From: Prevotella sp. UBA2746
GTDB lineage: Bacteria; Bacteroidota; Bacteroidia; Bacteroidales; Bacteroidaceae
DNA length: 43,935 bases
NCBI GenBank assembly: GCA_002353555.1
Contig: DEJO01000039.1
Coordinates: 1-43,935 of the forward strand
Direction: 5' to 3'
Shown one piece after another: positions 1 to 7,661 of the stretch; the first letter of the stretch is position 1; each line of letters begins with the position of its first letter. The position numbers and the translations under genes are program-made. The notes beneath the pieces are model-generated. The model ran no database searches. It was not told where the DNA came from and saw only the letters and a list, made by a program, of their open reading frames with translations.

Positions 1-326
1 AACTCGTTCTTGGTATTGCCGTCGTCAGAGATGTAGAACGTACCGTTGCCAAAGCCGGCATCGTAGTTCTGTCCGTCAACGAGCCGCGAGACGATACCCT
101 TGATGTAGACGTAGTTGGGGGTAGGCACGCTGGGGTCGAGGCTTCTGACGAAGTTGATGGCACCTGCCACATTGTACGGGTCGTCTGCGGTACCCGTTCC
201 GACGGCACCGTCCAGCTCTCCGTTATCGCTGAAGAAGAGTCCGTATGGGCTGGGCACGTCGGCACAACTTGCAAATGTGAATGCTGCAATCATGATTGCG
301 AGCATGGATTTTAAATGCTTTTTCAT
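1..326 (-). CDS. Surface lipoprotein with OB-fold-like region (3' part beyond the window)
   Basis: The gene reads leftward from ATG at 326-324 and runs off the window start, so only about 108 residues are visible. The N-terminus is a lipoprotein signal: two lysines, a hydrophobic stretch, then a lipobox ending F-A-S-C near residue 22. After it comes a segment containing DDPYNVAGAI and YVYIKGIVS, then FYISDDG. This pattern is like the OB-fold-type domains of Bacteroidetes surface proteins that sit beside DUF5689 proteins. It lies 58 bases downstream of the DUF5689 gene in the same orientation and is probably the third gene of an operon starting with the TonB-dependent receptor. It is likely anchored in the outer membrane. 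The function is not known; a nucleic-acid or substrate-binding role is inference from fold resemblance and neighbours. Confidence 0.75.
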   Translation of the reverse strand, partial: MKKHLKSMLAIMIAAFTFASCADVPSPYGLFFSDNGELDGAVGTGTADDPYNVAGAINFVRSLDPSVPTPNYVYIKGIVSRLVDGQNYDAGFGNGTFYISDDGNTKNE

Positions 327-384
327 ATCTGTTCTTTTTATTTTGTTTCTGTTTCCTTGTCCTGATATAACCTTGCGTTTCTTG

Positions 385-1287
385 CTATTCTGCCACGATG
401 TCTATGTCACTGGTCTTGCGGATGAGCAGCTGCCAGTCGTCCTTGTATCGGGTGGCAATGCCGGTGAGGTTGCACTTCTTGGCTGTCATGGTCGTCACGT
501 CATACGGCAACGGCATGGCTGCAAAGTTGGCGTAGGTACTGGTGCGGATGACCACCGTCGTCTTGTAGCCTTGCTCGTTGAGCGATCTGTTGACGGCACC
601 TCCTGTCTTCAATTCTTCGTCATCGGGTGCGAAGGTGGCTATTCTGTCGACACCGTTCACCTTCTCGTACTTGCCAGCCAGCTGGAAGCTGACATTCTTG
701 ATGGTCACCAGTCGTCCGCACTTTTTCTTGTCGCTCTTGATGGTGCTGAAGTCGACGGGTTGGATTTCGTCTGGATTGACGTCGCCCACCAGCTTGAAGT
801 GTTTCTGCCAGATGGAGTTCGGCATGCGGCCAATGCTGGTGCCGTTGTAGGGCATTCCTATCTCCGGCTGTTGTCCGTAGCCTCCTATGTACAGGCCTTT
901 GAGGTCGATGAGCACCTCCTGACCTTCGAGCAGGTATCCGTGCAGGTCGCCAGCGTCAACGCATACGATGATGCCGGCAGTCTTGTCTTGCAGGGCAAAC
1001 TGCTTGTAGATGTTTCCTTCGACGCTGTTGCCGGTGATGCGTCCCTTGATCTGTATGTCTTCCTCGATGAGCTTGTTCTTGTCGCTCGCCTCGTAGACGT
1101 TAGGATACTTGTCGAGCAGCTCCTGTATGGTGATGACGTTAGTCTCCTGTATGGCATTGTTGCCGAAAGGTGCTCCGCCCGAAAAGTCGGGAGCGTCCCA
1201 TTCACCTTTCAGGTTCTCACCACCCATACAAGAAGTCAGTGCCAGTGCGCAGGCGGCTATCCATATATAATACTTTATTTGTTTCAT
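385..1287 (-). CDS. DUF5689-type lipoprotein
   Basis: 300 residues. The N-terminus MKQIKYYIWIAACALALTSC is a lipoprotein signal with the lipid-accepting Cys at residue 20, followed by MGGE. Residues about 50-150 contain the DUF5689-like pattern: an ITIQELL segment, then IQIKGRITGN, FALQDKTAGI and GQEVLIDLKGL, which reads as the strands of an OB-fold. A second OB-like stretch follows (VTIKNVSF, TVVIRTS, NLTGIA). Family members are encoded next to TonB-dependent receptors and endonuclease/exonuclease/phosphatase-type lipoproteins in Bacteroidetes, as here. It starts 14 bases after the receptor stop, so co-transcription is likely. It probably works on the cell surface as a binding partner of the receptor. 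The ligand is not known; a nucleic-acid-related ligand is an inference from the nuclease-fold neighbour. Confidence 0.8.
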   Translation of the reverse strand: MKQIKYYIWIAACALALTSCMGGENLKGEWDAPDFSGGAPFGNNAIQETNVITIQELLDKYPNVYEASDKNKLIEEDIQIKGRITGNSVEGNIYKQFALQDKTAGIIVCVDAGDLHGYLLEGQEVLIDLKGLYIGGYGQQPEIGMPYNGTSIGRMPNSIWQKHFKLVGDVNPDEIQPVDFSTIKSDKKKCGRLVTIKNVSFQLAGKYEKVNGVDRIATFAPDDEELKTGGAVNRSLNEQGYKTTVVIRTSTYANFAAMPLPYDVTTMTAKKCNLTGIATRYKDDWQLLIRKTSDIDIVAE

Positions 1288-1301
1288 GTCTTTCCTGTTT
1301 T

Positions 1302-3890
1302 TTAGAATCTGTAAGTGATGTTCAGCATGCCGTTGATACCGTTGGCATAGAATCTTTTGGGGCTGTTGGCGAAGGAGTAGGTGCGGATGGCCTCGCCCTG
1401 CTCGTCAATGTCGCGACGGTTCTGCTCCATGCCGCCGATGCAGATGTTCCTGTTGTTCAGGATGTTGTTCAGCATGAGGTGGATGGTCAGCGAACGTCCC
1501 TTGCTCAGGTAGAAGAACTTGCCGATGACAGCGTCGAACATGAATCCGCCGTGTCCCATGGTCTGGTCGGGTAGGGTGGCAATGTTGTGCTCCTTGCCGT
1601 CAGTGCCCGTTATGGTCGTCACGGATTGTCCGCCATATTCTCCTCCTGCATAGGTTGGGAAGTCGTTGACATATCTTGTCACGGGAGAATAGTAGAGGTA
1701 GATGCGGTCATAGTAGTTGCCGATGAGGTCGGCAAACCATCCTTTCTTGTGGTAGTTCAGGTCGAGGCTAAGGGCTGTCAACGGTGTGTTTCCTTCGCGG
1801 ATGCCTCGTGTGGCAACGATGTCCTTTCTGTACTTGCCGTCGTCAGAGAGCATGTAGGTAGCCTTGGCGTTGTTCAGGTACTTGGCGTCGCTGACGGTGC
1901 CGAGTGCCTTGATGTTAAAGTCGTTGGTCACCTTGAAGTTCATGCCCAGCTCCAGTCCGTAGTACACCTTGTTGATACCTGTCAGCGAGACGTAGGAGAA
2001 GGAGTGTGAGGTGTCATAATAGTACATGCTGTACTCCGTGACATCCTGCAGGCGGGTGAGGTATCCGCTCAGGTTGGCTTGCAGCCATGATGTCTTCAGC
2101 TGGTAGCCGGCTTCAACGCTGAAGATGCGCTCCAACTTCAGGTTGTCTGAGAAGTCGTTGTTGACCTGCGGGGCAAGGAATGCCACACGTGCGTTGGGCG
2201 CCTTCTGCTCGTAGCCGATGCCGAAGGTGATGACGTTGCCATAGCCCAGGTCCAGGTTAGTGCCGAACTTGAAGCCACCTTCCACGAACTTCGCCGTGCG
2301 GCTCTTGCCATAGGAGTTCTCCGGTGCCAGTCCGTTACGCATCTTACCGTCGCGCCGCATCGTCACACCGCCCAGGCGTGCGCTGAAGAAGTAGTGCAGG
2401 TTGGCATAGTCTTGAGCGTAGGTAGCCCACAGGTTTCCTTTGTTCACGCGAATGTTGTAGTCATATCCGAAGCGGTCGCCTTCTTTAACAACTCTATATG
2501 GGTCGTTCAAGTCGTATTGCACCTCAGAAGCCTCCGGAGTGTAGGTACCTATCAGGTAGGAGTTCACGTTATAGTAGCGTGCTGCTCCCAGCAGATCATC
2601 CATTGTCTGGTAGTGCATGCCCTTGTTGGTAGATGCATTGAAGCCCACGTTCAGCGTCGCCTTGTTGGTAAACGTCTTGTTCAGCGTTGAGGCGATGCTC
2701 AGCGACAGCTGGTCGTCATGATAGCGTTGCAGGTAGTACATGGCAGCACCAGTATTGTCTTCGCGTGAGTTCTGCTTGTTGACATAGTAGAGCTGGTCCC
2801 AGTTGATCTGGCGGTTGGCCTTGGCAGCCTTCAGATAGTTATAGGTAGACTGCCACTTCTCCCAGTTTGTAGCTCCACGGCTCTCCTCGTCGTATGGCTC
2901 CCACACGTCGTAGAAGTAGCTGGGCATCTTCTTGTAATAGTCGGGTTGCGGGTTGTCGCTGTTATCGTAGTTCAGTCGTGAACTGCTATACATGGCATAC
3001 TTGCCGAGGACGGAGGTGGTGAGTTTGGTAGTCTGGTTGATTCTCCAGTCCCAGGTCATGATGGCAGCAGGGGCAAAGTCCTTGATGATGCGCGAGTTAC
3101 GCTTCTTGCCGTTCTGGTAGCCCCAGTGAGGGTTGTAGTATCTGTCGTTGGCTATCCAGTACATCTCGTCGGTGCTGGCACCCTGACCTCCGCGCTCCGT
3201 CGGGTTGCCCCATGTGACGAGTGACAGCGAGTGGTTGCCCATTACCTTCTCCACGCCGAGGAAGTAGGAGAGCGAGTTGTAGAAAGTGCCCTCTACGTAC
3301 GCCGTGCTCGGACTTGCCCATCGGTAGGTGATACCTGCCGAGAACGCCCATCCGTTTTGGTTTACGCCGGAGTTGTAGGAGTACATGCCGCGCAAGGTGT
3401 AGTTGCGGTTGGCACCCGTCAGGGTGACGCGGTGGCCTGCAGACAGTGCACTCGGCCGGAAGTTGTAGTTGTTGGAACCGCCCATGGCACTCATGGAGAA
3501 ATGGTTGTCTTCATAGGGCAGCGAGTTCTCTACTCCTCTCGTGTAGTTGTTCAAACCACCGACAAAAGAGTATCTAAATTCGCCACGCTCAGCATCGTTG
3601 GCTGGGTTCCCGTTGATGTACACATCGCTATACTTGGAGCCGTAAGCCCTGTACCTGAAGCGGACAGGACTGAAACGGAAGCCTGCTTCACGTGCATACA
3701 CATTGGTGCTCGACCCGACAACAGCCACTTCTTGTGCCACATTGTCGTCTTCGCTCAACTGAGACTCCGTGAATGTGAAGGCAGATTCGTCTGTGACGGT
3801 TGTTTCCTGACCTTGTTTCTCTGGGGTCTGGGCAACTGCCGCCGAAGCAACGAGACAAGCCATCACAACTAATTTCAGTTTCTTCTGCAT
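1302..3890 (-). CDS. TonB-dependent receptor-like outer-membrane protein
   Basis: 862 residues with a signal peptide (MQKKLKLVVMACLVASAAVAQ). After a short acidic linker (residues 22-50) comes a plug-like part with VAVVGSS, DVYINGNPAN and RGEFRYSFVGGLN. The remaining roughly 700 residues are rich in aromatic residues with alternating strands (YNFRPSALSAG, WAFSAGITYRW and many similar) and end in the barrel-closing MLNITYRF, with the terminal Phe typical of outer-membrane barrels. The length fits a 22-strand TonB receptor. No carboxypeptidase-like SusC N-terminal domain is visible, so it is not a SusC. It is the first gene of a leftward operon with two lipoproteins and lies 152 bases from a divergent nuclease-fold lipoprotein. 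The substrate is unknown; import of a product of the nuclease-fold protein is inferred. An imperfect promoter-like TTACTTTG lies at 3934-3927. Confidence 0.8.
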   Translation of the reverse strand: MQKKLKLVVMACLVASAAVAQTPEKQGQETTVTDESAFTFTESQLSEDDNVAQEVAVVGSSTNVYAREAGFRFSPVRFRYRAYGSKYSDVYINGNPANDAERGEFRYSFVGGLNNYTRGVENSLPYEDNHFSMSAMGGSNNYNFRPSALSAGHRVTLTGANRNYTLRGMYSYNSGVNQNGWAFSAGITYRWASPSTAYVEGTFYNSLSYFLGVEKVMGNHSLSLVTWGNPTERGGQGASTDEMYWIANDRYYNPHWGYQNGKKRNSRIIKDFAPAAIMTWDWRINQTTKLTTSVLGKYAMYSSSRLNYDNSDNPQPDYYKKMPSYFYDVWEPYDEESRGATNWEKWQSTYNYLKAAKANRQINWDQLYYVNKQNSREDNTGAAMYYLQRYHDDQLSLSIASTLNKTFTNKATLNVGFNASTNKGMHYQTMDDLLGAARYYNVNSYLIGTYTPEASEVQYDLNDPYRVVKEGDRFGYDYNIRVNKGNLWATYAQDYANLHYFFSARLGGVTMRRDGKMRNGLAPENSYGKSRTAKFVEGGFKFGTNLDLGYGNVITFGIGYEQKAPNARVAFLAPQVNNDFSDNLKLERIFSVEAGYQLKTSWLQANLSGYLTRLQDVTEYSMYYYDTSHSFSYVSLTGINKVYYGLELGMNFKVTNDFNIKALGTVSDAKYLNNAKATYMLSDDGKYRKDIVATRGIREGNTPLTALSLDLNYHKKGWFADLIGNYYDRIYLYYSPVTRYVNDFPTYAGGEYGGQSVTTITGTDGKEHNIATLPDQTMGHGGFMFDAVIGKFFYLSKGRSLTIHLMLNNILNNRNICIGGMEQNRRDIDEQGEAIRTYSFANSPKRFYANGINGMLNITYRF

Positions 3891-4042
3891 AAGTTATGGT
3901 TTTTATATTATTAGATTATTTTTGTGCAAAGTAACGAAATATTTTCTGAAAAGAAGAAGCTAAACACATATTTTTTTGAAAAATATGCTTTAGTCTCGAA
4001 TTATTTGCCGATATTTGCAACAGAAAACATTAACCGACGAAC

Positions 4043-5098
4043 ATGAAGAGCATGAAAAAGCACCTGATTGTCATTTGGGCTGCCCTGTTGGTTTGCTTGC
4101 CGGCATGCGCCCAGAAGAAGTTCTCCGTCTATGGCGTTGGCTTCTATAACTTGGAAAACCTGTTCGACACAGAGCATGACGAAGGGAAGAACGACTACCA
4201 GTATCTGCCCGACGGCTCCAACCGCTGGAACACGTTGAAGTATGAACACAAACTGCACAACATGGCGACGGTGCTCTCAGAGATGGGTACCGACGTGCTG
4301 AAGAACGTGGGCTGTGCCTTTATCGGTGTCAGCGAGGTGGAGAATGCACGCTGTATGACAGACCTCTGCAACCAGCCGGAGCTGAAAGCCCGCAACTTCC
4401 AGTTCTGTCATGTCGAGGGACCCGACAAGCGTGGCGTAGACTGTGCGCTGATCTACAATCCCGCACTCTTCACCGTTCGCAATGTGAAACTCGTACCTTA
4501 TATATATGAGTTGCCTGAAGATAGTGCAAAAGCCACACGTGGCTTCCTCGTGGTCAGCGGAACACTTGCCAATGAACATGTCACGGCTGTCGTCTGTCAC
4601 CTGCCCAGCCGTTTCTCCGGCTCCTACTACCGTGAGTTGGGCGGTCGTCAGATTCGTGCCGTCAAGGACTCGTTGCTTCGTGACGACCCTGCCTGTAAGG
4701 TCTTTGTCATGGGCGACATGAACGATGACCCCACCGACAAGAGCATGTACGACGAGCTGAACGCAAAGGAAGACATCAACAGGATTGCCTCCGACCAGAT
4801 GTATAACCCGTGGTACAACGTACTGGTGAAGCAGAAGACGGGCACCTTGCGCTATCAGGGCATGTGGAACCTCTTCGACCAGATCATCATGACTCCCAAC
4901 CTGCTGAACCAAAATGGCAAAAAGGACTTCTCGACATTGAAGTTCTGGAAGCCGGAAATCTTCCGCCGCGACTACCTCTTCCAGAAGGAAGGCAGGTTCA
5001 AGGGCAACACCAAGCGTACCCATGCCGGTGGCGTATGGCTTGACGGCTATAGCGACCACTTGCCGGTATGTGTCTATCTGGTCAAGGAGCAGCCATAA
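4043..5098 (+). CDS. Endonuclease/exonuclease/phosphatase-family lipoprotein
   Basis: 351 residues. The signal peptide ends in a lipobox-like L-P-A-C with Cys 23 (from the first Met). The second Met, four codons in, is an alternative start. The mature part has the DNase I-like fold motifs: YNLENLFD near residue 37, a VSEVEN segment carrying the metal-binding Glu, VVCHLPSR with a catalytic His, MGDMNDD near residue 228 with the Asp-x-Asn pair, and SDHLPVCVYL with the terminal Asp-His pair. All key residues of the family are present, so it should be an active metal-dependent phosphodiesterase or nuclease outside the cytoplasm. It is divergent from the TonB receptor operon and two bases ahead of the next gene, so it may be co-transcribed with 5101-6284. 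DNA, RNA, nucleotide or phospholipid substrates are all possible. Confidence 0.85.
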   Translation: MKSMKKHLIVIWAALLVCLPACAQKKFSVYGVGFYNLENLFDTEHDEGKNDYQYLPDGSNRWNTLKYEHKLHNMATVLSEMGTDVLKNVGCAFIGVSEVENARCMTDLCNQPELKARNFQFCHVEGPDKRGVDCALIYNPALFTVRNVKLVPYIYELPEDSAKATRGFLVVSGTLANEHVTAVVCHLPSRFSGSYYRELGGRQIRAVKDSLLRDDPACKVFVMGDMNDDPTDKSMYDELNAKEDINRIASDQMYNPWYNVLVKQKTGTLRYQGMWNLFDQIIMTPNLLNQNGKKDFSTLKFWKPEIFRRDYLFQKEGRFKGNTKRTHAGGVWLDGYSDHLPVCVYLVKEQP

Positions 5099-5100
5099 AG

Positions 5101-5667
5101 ATGGAGACTGAGTACCACCCTTTGAAGCCGTTTCTGCCTGATGGTTGTCGGCTCCTGATGCTGGGAAGTTTCCCACCGGCACGCAAGCGTTGGTGTATGG
5201 ACTTCTTCTACCCGAACTATATCAACGACATGTGGCGCATCTTCGGCATCTGCTTCTTTGCCGACAAGCTGCATTTCGTTGACGAAGCGCATAAAACCTT
5301 CCGGCGTGAAGCCATCGAACGGTTGTTGCACGAAAAGGGTATCGGCATCTTTGACACGGCAACGGCGGTGCGGCGAACCAGAAACACGGCATCCGACAAA
5401 GACCTGGAAGTGGTAGAACCCACCGACCTTGACGCGTTGTTGCGGCAGATACCGCACTGCAGGGCTGTCGTGACGACGGGGCAGAAGGCCACGGACTTGT
5501 TTACCGACCATTTTGGAATCGTCCAGCCTAAAGTCGGAGCCTTTACTTCTTTCGAGTTCGAGGGCAGGACGTTACGCCTCTATCGCATGCCGAGCAGCAG
5601 CCGTGCCTATCCGATGAAGGTGGAAACCAAGGCAACGTATTATCAGAAAATGTTTGACGAGATATGA
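5101..5667 (+). CDS. Uracil-DNA glycosylase-family (Mug-like) protein
   Basis: 188 residues. I chose ATG 5101, two bases after the previous stop; an upstream in-frame start at 5068 would lie inside the preceding gene. LMLGSFPPARKRW at residues 19-31 matches the active-site loop of the Mug/UDG superfamily (G-S-x-P), followed by MDFFYPN. A central helix-strand block carries VVTTGQKAT, and a C-terminal MPSSSRAYP resembles the DNA-intercalation loop of the superfamily (P-S-S-S). It has no signal peptide and should be cytoplasmic, probably removing damaged bases from DNA. Its stop overlaps the start of udk by four bases, indicating translational coupling. The exact base specificity cannot be read from the sequence. 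Confidence 0.75.
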   Translation: METEYHPLKPFLPDGCRLLMLGSFPPARKRWCMDFFYPNYINDMWRIFGICFFADKLHFVDEAHKTFRREAIERLLHEKGIGIFDTATAVRRTRNTASDKDLEVVEPTDLDALLRQIPHCRAVVTTGQKATDLFTDHFGIVQPKVGAFTSFEFEGRTLRLYRMPSSSRAYPMKVETKATYYQKMFDEI

Positions 5668-6284
5668 AAGACAAGATTACCATTATCGGCATCGCCGGCG
5701 GGACAGGCTCTGGAAAGACCACCGTCGTGAAGAAAATCGTGGAGACCCTGCCGCCGCATTATGTGGCTGTGGTGCCCTTAGACTCTTACTACAATGACAC
5801 CACAGGCTTGAGCGACGAGGAGCGCAAAGCCATCAACTTCGACCATCCTGATGCTTTCGACTGGAAACTGCTGAACCATCAGCTCAACGAGTTGCGGCAC
5901 GGACGTGCCATCGAGCAGCCCACCTATTCCTACGTGCTCAGCAACCGACTGCCGGAGACCATCCATGTAGACCCGAAGCCGGTCATCATCATCGAAGGCA
6001 TCATGACGCTCATCAACAAGAAGCTGCGCGACCTGATGGACTTGAAGATATTCGTTGATACCGATCCCGACGAACGGCTCATCCGTAACATCCAGCGCGA
6101 TACCATCGACCGTGGACGTACCGTCTCGATGGTTGTAGAGCGCTACCTGAACGTGCTCAAGCCTATGCACGAGCAGTTCATAGAGCCAACAAAACGCTAT
6201 GCCGACCTCATCATCCCGCAAGGTGGGGAGAACAAGCGCGGCATAGCGATTCTGTGTAAGTATATCGAAGGGCTGATGAGATAA
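5664..6284 (+). CDS. udk: Uridine kinase
   Basis: 206 residues, full length for bacterial uridine kinase. The P-loop GGTGSGKTT is at residues 12-20, followed by VVPLDSYYND with the conserved Asp for uridine activation, NFDHPDAFDW, the PTYSYV segment, a Walker-B-like VIIIEGIMTL, and the lid FVDTDPDERLIRNIQRDTIDRG. These identify the enzyme that phosphorylates uridine and cytidine to UMP and CMP with ATP or GTP in pyrimidine salvage. It overlaps the preceding glycosylase-like gene by ATGA. Following a surface nuclease-fold lipoprotein and a base-excision-type enzyme, it fits a loose nucleic-acid salvage grouping, although udk is a housekeeping gene and the link may be chance. Confidence 0.95.
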   Translation: MKDKITIIGIAGGTGSGKTTVVKKIVETLPPHYVAVVPLDSYYNDTTGLSDEERKAINFDHPDAFDWKLLNHQLNELRHGRAIEQPTYSYVLSNRLPETIHVDPKPVIIIEGIMTLINKKLRDLMDLKIFVDTDPDERLIRNIQRDTIDRGRTVSMVVERYLNVLKPMHEQFIEPTKRYADLIIPQGGENKRGIAILCKYIEGLMR

Positions 6285-6295
6285 GGTCCACTTCC

Positions 6296-6949
6296 TCACT
6301 CAACGATGGTAGCCTCTTCTATGGTTTCTGTGTCGATGGAAGAGGGTGCGTTTTGTACGATAGCTTTCTGTTGTTGCTCATATCGTTTGCGTGCTTGGTA
6401 AAAAGCAATGGCATTGATGCACTCCACCACGCCATAGAACATCAGTGCCCACCCGATAATTTTCAGTGGCAGGGTGGCTGCCTCCATCGGCTTGACGACA
6501 ACCAGGATGCCGACACCCAGCGTGATGAGCGGCAACAGCCAATAGACGATGGGGATGTCCCAATAGCGGCGTGCCACGAACAGGTTGTAGCCCTGGCTCA
6601 GGGCTCCGATGATGAGCATGGCTCCCAGTACATACGTCACCCCGATAATCAGGTCGGTAGGCATCACCATCAGGATGATGCCGAGCAGCGTGCTGCCCAC
6701 CCCGATAAGCGGGAAGATAGGACCTCGCCGCTTGATCTCGTTGCCGTTTTCGTCGAAAGTGTAGGGTGACTTGCCGATCTCGCGCTTCTCATAGTAGTAC
6801 AAGATGATGGAGATAAGTCCGGAGAAGAGGAACATGATGCCTACGGCAATCGTCATCCATCGCATCGTGTCCTCACGGTATTTCACCAACAGGATGCCTA
6901 CGACGACGGCGATGACGGCACGGATAATTGAACTTTGTAGTGCTTTCAT
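6296..6949 (-). CDS. DUF308/HdeD-like membrane protein
   Basis: 217 residues. The sequence shows about six hydrophobic segments: residues 10-23, 30-52, a pair near 75-115 (IGVGSTLLGIILMVMPTDL, YVLGAMLIIGALSQGY), and a pair near 133-180. This is the duplicated three-helix arrangement of HdeD-type proteins (DUF308). The tail after residue 180 is charged and Gln-rich (RYEQQQKAIV) and probably cytoplasmic. It resides in the inner membrane. Family members are linked to acid or envelope stress in enterobacteria, but the role in Bacteroidales is unknown. It converges on udk with 11 bases between stops and has its own promoter (TACTTTTG, 6985-6978). Confidence 0.8.
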   Translation of the reverse strand: MKALQSSIIRAVIAVVVGILLVKYREDTMRWMTIAVGIMFLFSGLISIILYYYEKREIGKSPYTFDENGNEIKRRGPIFPLIGVGSTLLGIILMVMPTDLIIGVTYVLGAMLIIGALSQGYNLFVARRYWDIPIVYWLLPLITLGVGILVVVKPMEAATLPLKIIGWALMFYGVVECINAIAFYQARKRYEQQQKAIVQNAPSSIDTETIEEATIVE

Positions 6950-6977
6950 TGTTGTTGCTTGTTGACTTTTACTGGTA

Positions 6978-6985
6978 CAAAAGTA
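6978..6985 (-). promoter_or_regulatory. -7 element for the DUF308 gene
   Basis: Read on the minus strand this is TACTTTTG, a full match to the Bacteroidetes -7 consensus TAnnTTTG, 28 bases before the ATG at 6949. I see no clear TTTG at the -33 position. Confidence 0.55.
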
Positions 6986-7036
6986 GGCAAAAATCCTGAT
7001 TTAATCTCTATCTCGATGAAGAAATTACACATTTCT

Positions 7037-7067
7037 TTTGTTTTCCCAACCTTTCACCGTATTTTTG
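7037..7067 (+). promoter_or_regulatory. Bacteroidetes promoter for the histidine phosphatase gene
   Basis: TTTG at 7037-7040, a 19-base spacer, then TATTTTTG at 7060-7067. Both boxes and the spacing match the primary-sigma consensus. Transcription should start near 7074, which leaves about an 18-base leader before ATG 7092. Confidence 0.75.
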
Positions 7068-7091
7068 CAGGCATCATCAGAACGACAGACC

Positions 7092-7661
7092 ATGACAACA
7101 TTATTATTAGTGCGCCACGGCGAAACGGTGGACAACGCCAACCAGATGATGCAGGGACAGACGCAGGGTGAGCTCAACTCCAATGGCATACGGCAGGCTG
7201 AGGAGTTGCGTGAGCGGCTGCGTCATGAACCCATTGATGCTTTTGTGTCGAGCGACTTGAAGCGGTCGGTGGATACCTGCAAAATAATTGCTGCACCTCA
7301 TGGTAAGGAGGTGCAGCAAATGGCATGGTTACGCGAACGCGACTGGGGAAGTTTTACCGGGCGTTTTATCCCTGACCTGAAGGATGAGGTGTGGCCTGAC
7401 GACATCGAGACGCTTGAGGCTTTGAAGTGCCGGGCAGCCCGTTTCCTCAATTACCTGTGTGAGCACTTCCCCCATCAGACGGTGCTGGCTGTCGGTCACG
7501 GCATCATCAACAAGGCCATTCAAGCCGTCTACGGCCATCAGCAGATGAATGAGGTGCGCCGCATGGAGAACGGGGAGGTGCGGGTGCTGGAGTTAGCGTC
7601 TTCCGCCGAAGCTTCCGCCGCCTCCGCCACGGCTTCCGCCGCCGGAGAATCCGCCTCCTGA
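7092..7661 (+). CDS. Histidine phosphatase family protein
   Basis: 189 residues. I chose ATG 7092 because the promoter just upstream rules out starts at or before 7067. LLLVRHGET at residues 4-12 holds the phospho-accepting His 9. Arg 58 lies in SSDLKRSVDT, Glu 82 in RERDWG, and the second catalytic His 136 in VGHGI, so the 2H-phosphatase set is complete. Such enzymes dephosphorylate small metabolites such as sugar phosphates or alpha-ribazole phosphate; the substrate here is not determinable. The last 22 residues are a low-complexity Ser/Ala/Glu tail that lies wholly within the overlap with the opposite-strand Gly-rich gene (7593-7661). It is therefore an antisense reading of that gene's repeats and not a conserved part of the enzyme. 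Confidence 0.85.
   Translation: MTTLLLVRHGETVDNANQMMQGQTQGELNSNGIRQAEELRERLRHEPIDAFVSSDLKRSVDTCKIIAAPHGKEVQQMAWLRERDWGSFTGRFIPDLKDEVWPDDIETLEALKCRAARFLNYLCEHFPHQTVLAVGHGIINKAIQAVYGHQQMNEVRRMENGEVRVLELASSAEASAASATASAAGESAS

Noticed and set aside
1302..3890. SusC-type receptor of a polysaccharide utilisation locus
   Set aside because: No carboxypeptidase-like N-terminal extension, no SusD-like neighbour and no glycosidase genes beside it.
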